A stretch of DNA of 64,000 nucleotides from Perca fluviatilis (taxonomy: Eukaryota; Chordata; Actinopteri; Perciformes; Percidae), in contig NC_053114.1 of assembly GCF_010015445.1 (NCBI RefSeq), positions 26,493,579-26,557,578 on the forward strand, in the 5' to 3' direction. Below, piece after piece: positions 25,416-38,646 of the stretch; position 1 is the stretch's first letter, and every line of letters starts with the position of its first letter. A model generated the notes under the pieces. It was not told the origin of the DNA. It made no database searches and saw only the letters and a list, made by a program, of their open reading frames with translations. A program made the position numbers and the translations under genes.

Positions 25416-26985
25416 CTCCTTTATGTTTGCAAATGGTTTCATGCTGATATTATTCTTATTTGATATATTTACCACCCCTTTCTGAATCTTCAGCACTGGC
25501 ACCAGAGACCGCATTAATCCACAACCCCCTGGCAGCAATTTCTCAAACATTTCACAAATTGAGTTTCATATATCTTAACAGGTTATTGGCTTTGTTTCTA
25601 AATAATGTTACATTTTGAATGGAGCTGTTGTCACACAATGGCAGATCACTTAGCAGGAAAGAAGAAGAAGAAAAAAGGTCAGCCTGGCTCATGAATGAGA
25701 ATGTTCTTTTTGTTTAAAGTTATTATGCAAGTATCATCACTGTGTATCTGTGCGTGGATGATTAGTTTAATAAGATTGAGATTCTTTCTCCCGGGTGGGA
25801 GCTTATTGGAACAGTTTCAAAAAAATTACTGCAGCCATATTGTCTGCTAACAGCTTGTTAAAGTATAGCTTCCATACTTTCTGAGAAAAAATTGTGTTTA
25901 TACTGTCTGTGCACTAAAGGGAAGAGTCAGGACAAAGGTTTTGGTTCTTTGTCATGTACTGACTAGCATGTAGTCCAGATGATGGGACTCCTCTCAGTTG
26001 ATAAAACACCTTGTATCCAATGATTTAGCACAGGATTACTCAAAGACTATCTATTTAGGAGCACCAGTATCTATCTGCATACTATCTAAAGAAGCACTTA
26101 TTAGTGTGTATGTATCTCTTCTGTGTGGCAGAAAGATGGATAGACAGCTCAAGAGACAGGTGACCCTCATATTGCAGCTTTATGAATCCGTTTCAGTACT
26201 TGCGTGTGCTTTTGTGCATGTTTATTTGTGTATTTGAGCATGGGAATGTGTGTGGGTGGGGGATTGGGAGGACTTCAAATCTGTTCAGCCTTCCTTACTC
26301 TCTCTCTCTTTCTGCTTCTGTTGGGCTTTGATTTTAGCAATGTAAGAGCAACGCTACATTGTGACACCCCTAAGAAAAGACAGGTCCCTTGCCAAGAAAA
26401 ACTGAATGAACACTGACTGAGTGTTTAATATGGCAGAGGAGGTGGCATGTGAGCAACCATAGGAAAAAGAAATAAGAGTTGCATTGTACTCCCCAACAAC
26501 AGCTGCGCATGCTACTGGAAAATAGAAAAAAGCTAAATAACACCAAATGCTTTTTTTCTTATACATGTTGTACATATGTGTGTGTCTGCAATGCTTGAAT
26601 TATATTATTCATTCAGTCTTCATGATAGAAGACAGGAAGGGAGAAATCTGTTTCAAAAAACCCCAAACCCTTTACATCAAACACACCCGGTTCCCCCAGA
26701 CTTGCACCAACTATGAAACAGCTTCTATGTTTCCACAGCACTGAAATAATTATCAACTATCAAACCCAAGATTCAAAGTTTGTGACACAGCTATATAAAT
26801 CTACCTAAGGTTCCACCAGTACATCTCATAGAGTATAAGGTGCATTCAGGAGCAATAGATCAACCTATCTTTATGTCCATACTTGTCAGTCATTTGTGTT
26901 GCAGTTCACATTCACATGCTGCTTTACTCTTCTCCAAGGCCCTCACCAGGTTTTGGCAGACTCTGACAAAAATATGTTCCATTTA
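25416..26985. other. AT-rich non-coding stretch
   Basis: No recognisable gene or transposon. A GTGTGTGGGTGGGGG patch lies near 26246-26262. Confidence 0.5.
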
Positions 26986-26989
26986 AAAT

Positions 26990-27425
26990 CTACCTTAAAT
27001 GCAGAAGCATTAAGAGAAACAAATATACTCAAGGATCAAAAGTAAAAGTGCTCTTTATGCAGAAGGGCCTCGGTATGTTACATTATTGTCAAATGTATCT
27101 AATTATCATACCTGAAGCATTAACACCTAAGGAATATTTTAATGTTCCTAGCTGGTTGATGTGAGGCTAATTTTAACAGCTTCACATATTGTTGGGTAGG
27201 CTGATCTACAAAACTGCCTCGTATTTTTTTTATAAATTGGTCTTATTTGTGTTGAACATAAGTAAATGTAATGGAAATAGAAGTACAATATTTCCAACTA
27301 AGACATAGAGAAGTATAAGTATAAAGTAGCATAAAATGTAAGCATTGAAGTAAAGTACAAGTGACTAAAATATTTACTTCACCACTACTACAGAGAAAAT
27401 GTACTTAGTTACTTTCGACCTCTGG
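26990..27425 (-). mobile_element. hAT-like MITE of the 'GTAACTAAGTACATTT' type
   Basis: The right end, read on the minus strand, is GAAAGTAACTAAGTACATTT, the conserved terminus of an abundant fish hAT-type MITE. The interior has the typical phrases AAAGTAGCATAAAATG and GTAAAGTACAAGTGACTAAA. The end diverges from the usual CAGTGGTGGAAAG start (here CCAGAGGTCGAAAG), and no clear left terminus or 8-bp target duplication was found, so this is an old, probably truncated copy. The left boundary is approximate. Confidence 0.6.
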
Positions 27426-28779
27426 ACCAAATGCATGTCAATATCTAAAGTACAGCTGATTTTTATCTTAGCATCACTACATGCGTTCTTGCTGTGTTAT
27501 TGCTTTTCAGTCAGAGGCAGAACATCAGCAGAAGTGGGGAGTTAAAGCATGACATTCCCATGTGCTGCCTCGTCCTTTAAAGAGATCAGAGCTGGCACCT
27601 TTCTCCACAGACCAGGCCCAGGTCAATCATGCAGTCTGCGCAACAGAGACTGCCTCCATCCCCACAGGAGCACTCTGACCCTCTCATCTAAATATTGCAT
27701 GAATTACATGTGCTGGGTTTCCTGTACAGAGTTAACCACCGCTGATAAAGACAGATGTTCCTCTTCTGCACAGGGACCTGCTAAATTTAGTTCCACCAGA
27801 TGGCCATACCCTTTACTCGCCGTACATGTCAGTGATACTGAGTCCATAGATGGAAAGCTCCCTCAATTGTGGGCTTTACAGTGGTTCAGGTTCTTACAGC
27901 CTGGAGACTAATGTAACACAGGCTAGTATGTTAAAGCATATTATATAATGTTTTTTAATGTAGGAGCATTCTACAGCTCAGCGGACTGATGTGACGTGAT
28001 ATTGGGAGTTGATGTCAAACAATAACAACGCTCTCTTCTGTCACTCCCCTCTAAATATACAGCTCAATAAAGATAAAACGCATTAACAAAAACTCCAAAT
28101 ATTGTACTATAATAAAGACTCTGGCATCGCCTCAACTTGGAGTCAGCTGCAGGCCATGATAGAGGACTCATTCACTCTTCTGTAGAGTATCTGTCAGGCT
28201 TAAGGCAGGTTGAGAACCAACAATTATCAGCTACTATAAGTCTTGTGGAAATAGTGGCAGAGTGCTTTATAAATACTGACATGTAGATATCAACAAAGTC
28301 CATGTGATCAAAACGCATTAGATGTATTGCCTGGAGGCAAGCTCCACATAATGTAGTCTAATCTCCCTGATCTATATCAGTAATTGCTGTGTGTTGCTTC
28401 TAATTATGGTAGCAGCATTGATAATCCTGTTAATACCAATCAGATAGGAAGTGGAATCAGAGTTAGGCAGGGCAAGGAGGAGGAGAACACAATCATTTTA
28501 TACAGCATTGGGAATTTGATCAAAGAAAGGCCAGACTTCGAGGGAAAATACCACATACAGTTAAGTACCAAATCCTTCAAATGCAGGTAACAGTAATGAC
28601 CATATTACTACTTTGTAGGCTTTTTGTGAAAACATTAAGACATTATAAGTGAGTATGAGCTGGCTTTAATCTATTGTGTGTTATGTTGAGTATATTATGT
28701 ATAAGCCACGCAAGCACCATGGATGAAATGGTATGAAATGAAATGTGGTACAGCCGGTTATGTTCCCTAAAAGAATAAT
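27426..28779. other. Non-coding stretch, nothing recognised
   Basis: A 120-codon frame at 27549-27911 has no recognisable domain. No repeat of note. Confidence 0.5.
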
Positions 28780-29212
28780 CCTACTGATTTTGGTGATCCC
28801 CTAAAATGTTCTCTATTCAACCATGAGATTGACATTTGTGGTTGTTAGTGACAAGTCTTTATAACTATTGGATGGACTGCCATTACATTTGGTACACACA
28901 TTCCCCTCCCCTCATGTTCCCCTCAGGTGGTACTGACTTGGTCCCTTAATTTCTTTTATCAAGCGCCACAAACTTAATAATTTGTCATTTATGACCAGAT
29001 ACCTGCAATAATAACATTCCCATTGGCCTCAACAAGTATTTTGCGTTAAGTAGTAATTAGCAAATGTTAGCATGCTAACATGCTGAACTCTGATGGTGAA
29101 CCTGGTAAACATCACACCTGCTTAACATCATCATGTTAGCACGCTGATGTTGAGCATTTAGCTCAAAGCACTTCTGTGCATACGACTAGCCTCACAGAGC
29201 TGGTAGCTGTAA
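28780..29212 (+). mobile_element. Degenerate fish interspersed repeat, family unresolved
   Basis: The phrases GGATGGACTGCCATTACATT, TTTGGTACACACATTC, AGCAAATGTTAGCATGCTAA, CATCATGTTAGCACGCTGAT and GCATTTAGCTCAAAGCAC occur in the order I know from a very common percomorph repeat, which I cannot name with confidence. The copy has no coding capacity and both ends are ragged. The density of GTTAGCATGC-like words, direct and inverted, is characteristic. Confidence 0.55.
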
Positions 29213-29935
29213 GTTTGAGTAAGTTTTAGTTACAAGGATGGTTGAAATGATGAATAGGCAATGTCTTTTCCTGGTCCAACAGCAACCCCCCCCCCCCCTT
29301 TTCCCCCCTGCCCAGTAAGAAAATGCTGCAAAATAACTGATTATTTTAAACATGAGGCTGGGTGGGATTTGATGGAAAGGTGGCGATAACACACAACACA
29401 TAAAATGGATGAAAGGCATAGAAAATAGATGCAGATCAGCAGTGGAGGCAAATCCCTCCTGTGTCCATCTAAATGAGTCCGAAAGGGACCAAACTAAATG
29501 GCCTCCCCTTGCCCATTTGCAATTCAAGTATCACGTATTCAATCTCTGTCACACAGCACGTTATTAAAACTCTTACATTTCAGAAATATCCTGCATTATA
29601 TCAATAATGCTTCATTAATGCCCTTAAAAGAAGCAGTGCAGGACTGACATGAGATAAATAAGTAAATGAAGAGAGGAAGTGTCTAAAGGAAAAAGTTAAC
29701 TTTCTCTTATTTTCCCTTTGTTTGCCCGAGGAAGGATGTTAGTGGAAGAGAGAGGAAAACTCAGGCAATGCTTGAGCTCCTTCATCCTGCTTATTACAGT
29801 GCCGCCCCGGCTCTCTGTCCTCAAGCCTTTCTGCGCCTCACTATTTTAACTACACCTGTCATTTGCGGTCCAGTCATTTTACCTCTCTGCTCGGCTTTCT
29901 TTCGCCGCTTACAGGGACTGTTAACTGGGCCTGTC
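29213..29935. other. Non-coding stretch with poly-C run
   Basis: Thirteen consecutive C at 29286-29298, then TTTT and six C. No gene recognised. Confidence 0.5.
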
Positions 29936-30060
29936 TGTCATGCTGGCTGGGGCTGGATCCGGGGCTGAGGCTGGGGTGGGGGCAGATTTAGGCTCGGGTG
30001 AATGGTGAGAGTGAGTGGGGCAGGCGAGGGCGGGAGTGATTTTGGAGGGGAGGGTTGTAA
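29936..30060 (+). other. G-rich stretch with G-quadruplex potential
   Basis: Short G-runs are closely spaced on the plus strand (GGCTGGGGCTGG, CCGGGGCTGAGG, CTGGGGTGGGGG and, further on, GGAGGGGAGGG). Several windows contain four or more runs of at least three G with short loops. No protein is recognisable on either strand; the proline- and alanine-rich minus-strand frame is a by-product of composition. Confidence 0.45.
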
Positions 30061-31020
30061 TGAGCTTGCGGCAATGCAGGACTATAGGAACACTGCATGG
30101 TTCTTCCCTCCACTGTGAGGCATCCATCTTAACAGCTGCAGAGACGCAGGAAGGGGAGAGAAGAGAAGGAGAGGAAAAAGATGCAGTTACACAAAACAGA
30201 TGTGGTGGATTCCATATTTCTCTCACTGCCTTTTTAATCTTTTTGTCTTTTTCACTCTCACTTACTTTCGCCTCATTTCGATCACTTTTTGGCTTCTTCT
30301 AATGTTTCATGTAAAATACTATGGATTTAGGGTGTACTTTACATTAATACATTAAGCTGACTGACTAATGGGAGTATATAGCCTGTCTGGAATGTCGTTT
30401 TTATATATGTTAAATGTGTAACACCACTTGATCCGTGGTGAAACGTTGTTTCTTTTCACTATATACAGTGTATATGATTGAAATGACGATAAAACCCACT
30501 TGACTCTCAATATGGTGGCAATCAGGATGCTGGGAGAATAACCTTCACTGACATATATATCAAATAGTATACATGAAATCTCCAGGTTTACAAGTACCAG
30601 TAGATATAGGCACTAAGTAAAATGAAAGAAAACGTGTCGTATGAGGAGGATTAACATAACCCCTTAGCAAAATGCAGGAGTATAAATATAGAATAATACA
30701 GTCAAAAGCACAAACCAGAATTTCTTTTTGTGTGTGTCTATATACAGACATGTTAATGGCTGTGTTTAAGATGAACAACCTGTATACATTACACAATCTT
30801 TTTTATCCTGATCATTCACTGAACATCAGAAGACAACGATCCACACATAACATATACAACCACACACTCAAATTTATATACAGTAAAAACATGAAAAAAA
30901 AACTAAGCTATAAAAGGGCTCTATTGACTGAAATGCAGTGCCACCCACTATACCAACTTGCACTCAACAACAGAACATAAGCAAAACAAATGGAGAAGGC
31001 AAGAGAGAGCGTTAGCTTTG
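30061..31020. other. AT-rich non-coding stretch
   Basis: No recognisable gene or transposon. Confidence 0.5.
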
Positions 31021-31029
31021 AACCTTCCC

Positions 31030-31400
31030 CCAACACTGAAGAGTGGATAAACAGAGAGCCGAGTGGCGGCGCGTCTGCCAGCTACCTTGCTGGTGTTGCT
31101 TTATTATTTCATTAAGTGTAAATCCTGCCAGTGCCATACCACCCCCAGCCTAGTCCAGTCCTGCCACTCCACCCTCAGCAGGTGAAATTATAATTTAATT
31201 ACCAAGCCTTAGCTGCATAAGCTGCTTGGGAGCACTGGCCCCCCAGAATAATTTAAAAAGATGGTGTTTCCCCTCATCTTCATGCTCCTGATCCACCAGA
31301 CGTGAGCCCCCTGGAGGCCTACTTCAATATCCCACCTAATTATCTCCCTCAAATCAGGCACCTATAACAGAGAAATATCCGTAATTAAGTTGGAAGGGAG
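31030..31400. promoter_or_regulatory. Candidate conserved non-coding element
   Basis: A compact block mixes GC-rich sequence with AT-core motifs: GAAATTATAATTTAATTACC near 31185, CTTAGCTGCATAAGCTGCTT near 31208, CACCTAATTATCTCCC near 31335 and CCGTAATTAAGTTGG near 31380. There is no open frame of interest, no simple repeat and no transposon terminus. This texture is typical of deeply conserved developmental enhancers, but conservation cannot be shown from one sequence. Confidence 0.3.
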
Positions 31401-32970
31401 AAGAAAAACCTTATTGTATGAGTATTCTTCATTGGACTTTTTCCTCTTGAAGAGCTGCCTGAGAGCTGTAGGTGTGCCCTAAGGAGATTTTTCTTCAAGC
31501 TATTTCTATCACAGACTTTACTGTATCTGCAGTGCAACAATGTTACTTTATCGAGGCCCTCTAACCACACTATAACATCCTGTGATATTGGAGCTTATTT
31601 CCGCAGAGCGGTGTTATTGCATGGCAGCACAGGAAATTGTAATTAATCAGATTTATTTTGAATTAAAACAGTGTATGCTGCCCTGTTTGGACTTTACACA
31701 GAGTCAAACTGATTATAGATTTGATTTAAAGATTTTTATCCATTCACAAGATATGTTTATGAAATCATCATGAAACTGCTACATTAAGTACAGTTACTTC
31801 TCTACTTATTTATACTCTTGTTTGCACTGCAGAAGCTAGTACTTTTTAAGTTTGTGTTTCCTAATGCTGTGTAATTTTCAAATAAATGACCCTTTGATTT
31901 AGGTTTAGTAAATTTGTGTGATTTAATCCAAATTTGCTCACTCTTTGGTTGTGAGTGTATTGTTAAGGTTAGGCTCAGACTGCAGTTTTTAAATTGTACA
32001 AATAAGTTGTTAATAATGATTTGCTTCCATCACATCATTTGGCAATATGTTCTCAAACTGTGTAACTACCACCAAAACACTACAGTTTACACTATTAAGC
32101 AGCAGCACAACAATGAGCAGTTTCCTCACCCCAGTATCAGAGACAGAGATGGTATCTTCTTGTACTGTATAGTAAAGTCACATGGAAAAAAAAATATCCT
32201 CTGTGAATCTACGGCTGTGATGTTGTGTCAAACTCTTAGATGCAAGAAAAACAAACCTGTAAATCAGCTTTGACAGCAACAATGACAACTATGTTTTATT
32301 GTGTCGCAAACAGAAGAAATATCTTTTAATAGGAACTGCATTTATTTGAATGTAAATACGACTTGGCTAGTACTGGTTTATTATTCCTTGTCAGATGATC
32401 TTTCACCAAGAATGAATCATTTATGAGGGGATTTATTTTCAAAGAGAAATAAAATCATAAACTCCTATGGCACAGGTTGTAAAAACACTATATAATTATT
32501 TCTGTCCCAGAAAAATTGTGTAATTTATTTGAGCTAATTTGACACCACAATTTGGAATTTCATCCAAAAGCAGGCATTATACAAGACAGGGAAATGTAAT
32601 TTGAAGAAATCAGGGATCTAATACAGTTTATACTACCACTGAAAAGCAGAAAGTACTAATTTGCTATTCATACTGCTTTCATAACATAACTACAGTTTAG
32701 GTTAACTCAACCATGTCGGAGCATAAAGCTTTGTTAAAAATCCCTCTCCACATGAAAGGGCCCCTTTTAACACCGATTTTTTTCCTTGTGAGACAAAGAT
32801 AAGTAAATACAGAGGAGATAATGAATAGACTGGAAAATGAGCGTTGCTGCTCTGCACTGTTCAATCTTGGGGACAATTGCAGCGTTTTGGGAAAAATTGC
32901 TTGCAAGCCCCCCGAATCCCACACCGCCACCGCACCCCCATGCCCATCACACACAGATGTACACACCTTC

Positions 32971-32971
<1 letters not shown>
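31401..32971. other. AT-rich non-coding stretch
   Basis: The 119-codon frame at 31914-32273 lies in AT-rich sequence and has no recognisable domain. Nothing else seen. Confidence 0.5.
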
Positions 32972-33063
<92 letters not shown>

Positions 33064-33068
33064 ACACC
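32972..33068 (+). repeat. (CA)n microsatellite, about 95 bp
   Basis: A nearly perfect CA array with one CAAACA interruption near its right end. An eleven-G run follows at 33144-33154. Confidence 0.96.
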
Positions 33069-35967
33069 TCACCCCCTCTCATCCTATAATCCCTCTCTGT
33101 CCATACAGACCCCCCACCCAGAGGGACCCTGCCAAGGCAAATTGGGGGGGGGGGCTTTTGTTTCGCAGCACTCTGTAAAGAGAGAAAAAAAAATAATAAT
33201 TTCTTGAGCTGGAGCAATTTGACATGCTGTGATAACTGCTCTGTCAGAAACTTCTTTGACATCTCTAAAAGAGAAGATTTTCTGACACAAAACCAAGGGC
33301 TCCATTTAAAAACAGTCTTCAGAGGAGCCACAAACTCATTAGGCTGTTTAATTACGCCCTGTTCGCGTCTCTCTCCGTCTATCTCTCATGTCTGTCAAAA
33401 CAGAGGTAAGAACAAACTGGACCTATCAGAAGTAGTCCTGGCTCTTATCAGGGCTTTATATTTCTTTTTTTCTCTCCACACACCCCCCTCTTGGCTCATC
33501 TACCTTTTACCTCGTCCCTTCTCTTTTGTACCTGGCGTTATTTTGTGCCTCAAAAAACAATCTCTCTTCTCCCTCCTTCCGCTCAATCCATCATTCGCTC
33601 CTTTGTATTTTCCTCCAAACCAATAAGTTGGGTTGTTGTCTTGCTGTTACCGTCAGCCCTTTGTATGGATGGCCCACTTGTGTTCTTAGGGAAGTGATGT
33701 TGTTTGACCACAGTTCGCTTGCTACCTTTCCCCTGCTTGCCAACAGTTACTTCTGGAGCCAGAGCCGGCCACTATGAGATGTACAATCACTGAGCAACAG
33801 CACATAAGCAATCAGATTCACTGACAGAAAGAAAATGTTCTGTTTATCTCTCATAGTGCCTTGGCAGATGAAGAAAATGGATTCTACCTGCAAATAAGAA
33901 CTATAGTTTGTGTGTGGTAATGTTTCCACAAGCACACATGTATAGGTGATTACATGTAGAAGAGGTTTACTGGAAAAAAAACAATGTGACAGGAACATTG
34001 CTTTCATGGCAATCTGTATACAGATATTTTCCCTTTCATGAGCCACGAGCTGATGTTCATATTACTTTATACTTTATGTCTTGCTGTGTCTCTTGTCAGC
34101 TTGGTCAAAGTAGAGTCCTTACACGTTTCAGTGTCTCAGTTTTGGGGTTGGGGCATCACGTGGGGCTACTACAGTAAGTGTACAGATACAGTAGGGTTAC
34201 GGGAGCTATGTCAAAAAGATCTTCAAAATCATTACAGAAAATGTGCACAACCCAAGCAATTGCCCCCTCTGAATTTAAGGTGTTACTCCAAATTGACTAT
34301 GTAGAAATTATAACAAGTTTGAAACATTTTGATTTTATATTATATATATTTCAAAGTCTGTGAACAATGTACATTTCCTTTTGTCTCCATTTTCTCAAAA
34401 GAGAAGCTGCCAAAATAAAATCCCAATATAATGTGATCTACATCGTAATAGCAGAATATTTTACAATAATCACTAAACTGTATTAGGTATAGCTGCACAA
34501 TCTAATGCAATGCAACTGCTGCCATAAAGTCTACTTGTGTGATGTTCAGTTTTTGTTGACACAGTCACAGAGGTGTTAATTGTCTTTTATGGTTAAGCAT
34601 TAAGGTCATAGTTAGTGGTGGTTGGTGTTGAACTGCACTGCATTATGTTCAGAAGCGTGTATTTGCATGTCTTTTCTTAATTTGCAGCGCCCCTGTAGTT
34701 TCTAACATTCTGCCCCCTTCATGTATGCAACACTTCTCAATATAATGTAGTCCAGTACAACACCACCTTGAACTATGAGTAATAAACATATAAGAGAATG
34801 TACACAGTTCCAACAATATCACAAAAAACTGAACATTATGAGCTTCAGTAAGACAGATGTTATGTTAGGGCTGTTGTATTAGACTGCATTAGCTTGTACA
34901 GGTGGCCACCAAGTGTATACTACACATATATTATGTATACTGTAAAGTGAGTACTAACTGGAGATTTGGTTTCTCTTTTGTTCACTGTTGAGGAAAATGT
35001 ATATTTTCAATGGGCCTGCCATTGCTTCCATGAAATAACACTGTCCTTGTGGCCAGAAATCTCCATCACTTAAAAACAACACTTCTCTAATCTTTTCAAG
35101 ACTTGGGCACAAAACAGGAAATTTGACTTTTACAGATCCAATTACGGTGGCTTTACCTCACCTTTTGCTGTTCTACCATGCAGAAACCATGCAAACAAGA
35201 GCTTTACATCTCACTCTGCCCTGTTCAAACAGGGGTGTCAAGATTATTCTTATCTGAAGGAGAAAACCAAAGATATTCGGTATACAGTTTTCTCAATAAC
35301 CTCTTCAGCATCAGTTGTGTCGTTGAAAACACTCAATATCTAAATCATATTGTGTCACTCAATACATTTTTCGCACCCTTTGAGATCAATGTATTTTGCA
35401 TTCTTTATCCCTGTATGCCAATATCAATGATGGAAGAATATCAATAATGACAGCTACATTTGTATCTGTATCATTTCAGCAGTGGAATCTATTCCTCTCC
35501 TGCCCTCTACTCCTCTCTCCACCCGCCAGCAGCTACACAGCTCATGTTCAGCCAGGCGCGCACAGGATATTAGCTTCTCTACCAGCAAATTTGCTTTTCA
35601 CATCTATTTCTTTCTTCTTCTAACCAGTTCTTGGATGGCTTGTTATTGAGCTTAGTGTCCACAAATGCCATTGATCCGAGCCACAACTGGGATCCATACT
35701 CGGGCACTTTAACACTCTCTCAGCGTGTTAGTAATACTAATCCTGCTCCACCGGCAGGCCCATTGATTTTATAGATTTCCCCCAAAGTTGTGATAATGAT
35801 ATATCATTGTTAAATTTGGTAGAACAAAGTGCTTTGCCAATTTATCAATGTGTGCCGAGGCTCTGATTCAAAGATGGCCTACAAGTCCAGCACCATACAT
35901 TTTACACTTTAGATGTCTATGTTTCTCTTTAACGTGCACAAGCAGAGGCAATCACTTTAATACATAA
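33069..35967. other. Non-coding stretch, nothing recognised
   Basis: Pyrimidine-rich around 33465-33610, AT-rich elsewhere. Frames up to 140 codons have no recognisable domains. Confidence 0.5.
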
Positions 35968-36024
35968 GCACACGCACACACACACACACAAAGCACACAC
36001 ACACAAAGCACACACACACACACA
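35968..36024 (+). repeat. (CA)n with periodic CAAAG interruptions
   Basis: CA arrays are separated twice by CAAAGCA, giving a short higher-order pattern. Confidence 0.92.
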
Positions 36025-38557
36025 AAAATCATATAAAGAAAAATCTCATTTCATCTAAATGCAGAATGCAATCATTCACCCTACACACTGGCTTTATCAG
36101 GAAGGTCCCCTGTAGGGGGCAGGATGTGATGGGTGGCATCTGGCCTAAAGTACCTCCAAAACACACAAATTACCTAGACAGGACCAGACCTGCGGAGAGG
36201 AACTGCAAAGAAAAAAATCAGAAGAGAAATGTTTACTGTGAAAGCGTGCTCATATTATAGCTGATGAAACATTGGGGAGTGGGGAGCAGGGAGCAGAGCA
36301 GGCAGAGGTGAAAGATAGGGCTGGGAAGGCTGTGGGGCTGGGGGGTGGGATGGCAGAGGGATGAGCACGGGGAATTGTGAGGCCTGGAGAGAGAACTAAT
36401 GGGCAACACGGCAACAGTTCAAACCGGAGGCGCAGTGAGGCAGCAGTGGCTTGACACAGCTGAAGGCCTCAGAGGAGTGCCAGGCCTATTAGAGCAAGAT
36501 AAGGGCCTGTTTGGAGAAAGCATCCTCTCAATGGTGCACTGGGCAACAACACAGGCATGGGCATCAATTAAAGACAGAAAATATGACACGGAAGTAGAAG
36601 CGCATTAAATAAAAACAACAAACTGCCAGGCCTCCTGCCCTCCCTTCTCAAGGACTGGGAATGGGCAAGGAGCATCAGTGTTGAAATATGGTTGATTTAT
36701 TCTCCACAGCATTGTCAAGGTGGGGGGAGTTTATGATGAGGTGCAATGTAAAGGGTAGAAAAGAAATGAGTCTAGATGCCTTCTGGACACATAGCTGGGC
36801 ACACAGATGAAAGATGGGAGATATGGAGACTCACCTAAAAAAACTCAACCACAATCTTTACAAGAAAAAAAAAAAAAAAACTCTTGCCGTTAGATGGCTG
36901 CTATGATAACTAATTTAGCTTTAATTCACCTTCCATTCCTTCCCTTTAAGCCTACAGGCAGGATGTGCCAGACTGCGGTGGCCTAGATTCTTTACAGACA
37001 TGAAAACAGCCATCAGATCATTTGACCGGTTTAAAAAACCAAACTGAATTAGAGAAATGATAAACTTATTGGCAGCAACTCCTGTGAATTATCACAAAAT
37101 TGTTATTCGCTGTCTAAAGAGGTCAGGCCCTGCCATCACCCACAAAGTGTTTTACATAATCAGCCCAGTAGTGTCCTCGCAAGGTGCGTGTCGACTTCCC
37201 TCTGGAAGTAGGTGTGGGTGGCAGACGGCCTTCATGAAACACCAGTAAACAACAATGAGCCGAAGTGACACATTGCTGCTGATGAGGTGGGCAAACAGTA
37301 AGATTCTGTTGTTTGTTTAGAATGTATGTGCAGCAGTATGTAGGCTTGTGTTTTGGTTCGGGCTGGGTTAATGTGATTTCTGTTCCGCCTGTCAGTTCCA
37401 GAGACCAAGCTTTGTGAGCAGTGGTCAGGTGAAGCCTGGACTCGACCCCCTATGGCCATTAGTGTGGAAAGAAGACAACCCAATAAGCAGAGAAAAGCTT
37501 GATGTGCACAGGTCACTGCACAACCAGCAGTCAAAATGCATCTTACCCTGAAGATTGCTAAAGCGATAACATGCAGTGGGGATCTGAGAACCTTAATTAC
37601 TGGTCACTCTCACTTAGGAGATATCGCGCAGATTCTTTGTGAATTCATGCTGGTCACTGAAGGCAGTGGCAACACATGTTTCAGGCATGCCCAGAGAAGA
37701 GGTTGGGCAACATCTTTTGGCTAATCCCCCCCCAAAAGACTGTACACAACACAGAGAAATAGTTTGCAATCTTCATGTTAAATATTATCCATCGACAATT
37801 ATTTACAGCTTCATTTTCTGTTTTCCAACCCCACCCTAGGCTTTCCGTTGCATGACATCTTTGCTCTTTAAAAAGCACTGAGAGCGGAGCCGGTAGTAAA
37901 TCTTTAAGGATTTGACTTGCAAAAAGCACCTCATATATAGTTTATGAAAAAAGCAGAGGTTCCCCTCCCGTTAGTTTTATTTACTTACTTTTAGACTTGC
38001 ACTAGTTAGGGAGAGGAATACTTGTCTGATTACATCTATACAAATAAAGATGGGCCGAGTCCTCATCTGTCATTTCTCATAAGGAGCGTCAAAACTCTTC
38101 TATTACTGTTAAAGATTCTTGGGTGACATCTTCAATTGGGTCAAAATAGCAGTATTGTACTTTGCCCCTAAAGAAGGAACACAACGGGGGGGAGGGATTT
38201 AATAAAATGCAGAAAGTGCCATCATAACATTGAAGTATTATTGGGGAAAGAATATTTTAAAAAGAATCTGTCACCATGTGTCAACTTGAACCACTCTGCA
38301 GAAACCTCCTTTTGTTAGGAACATATGGAAGAAAAGGGGAGAGTAGGAAAATTACCCTCCGTAATTGGCATCCTGATCAAGGACAGCCATGGCAGCCGAA
38401 CAATACAACCTTTAATTTATCAGAACTCATTATGAGCTACTGCTATAATGCCAGAAGATATTAGAATAAATAGTGACAGAGAGCAGGGGAATCAACCACT
38501 CTGCTATTGAATGGTTTTGTTGACTGCATGAACAACTCAGGAGAGTGACAGAGGTAG

Positions 38558-38560
<3 letters not shown>
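36025..38560. other. Non-coding stretch with G-rich and A-rich patches
   Basis: A G-rich patch at about 36271-36362 (GGGGAGTGGGGAGCAGGGAG and GGGGCTGGGGGGTGGG) has quadruplex potential. A run of about seventeen A lies near 36864-36880. Blocks near 37050-37200 and 38335-38460 look unique and GC-balanced (for example TCCGTAATTGGCATCCTGAT) and could be conserved elements. No gene recognised. Confidence 0.4.

Positions 38561-38644
<84 letters not shown>
38561..38644 (+). repeat. Perfect (TG)42 microsatellite
   Basis: Eighty-four bases of uninterrupted TG, flanked by GGGG on both sides. As the longest perfect dinucleotide array here it is likely to be highly length-variable. Confidence 0.97.

Positions 38645-38646
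<2 letters not shown>

Noticed and set aside
27549..27911. 120-codon forward ORF
   Set aside because: No recognisable domain, cysteine- and serine-rich without pattern, and no splice or promoter context.
33204..33626. 140-codon forward ORF
   Set aside because: Hydrophobic content follows from the pyrimidine-rich DNA; no domain or signal pattern holds up.
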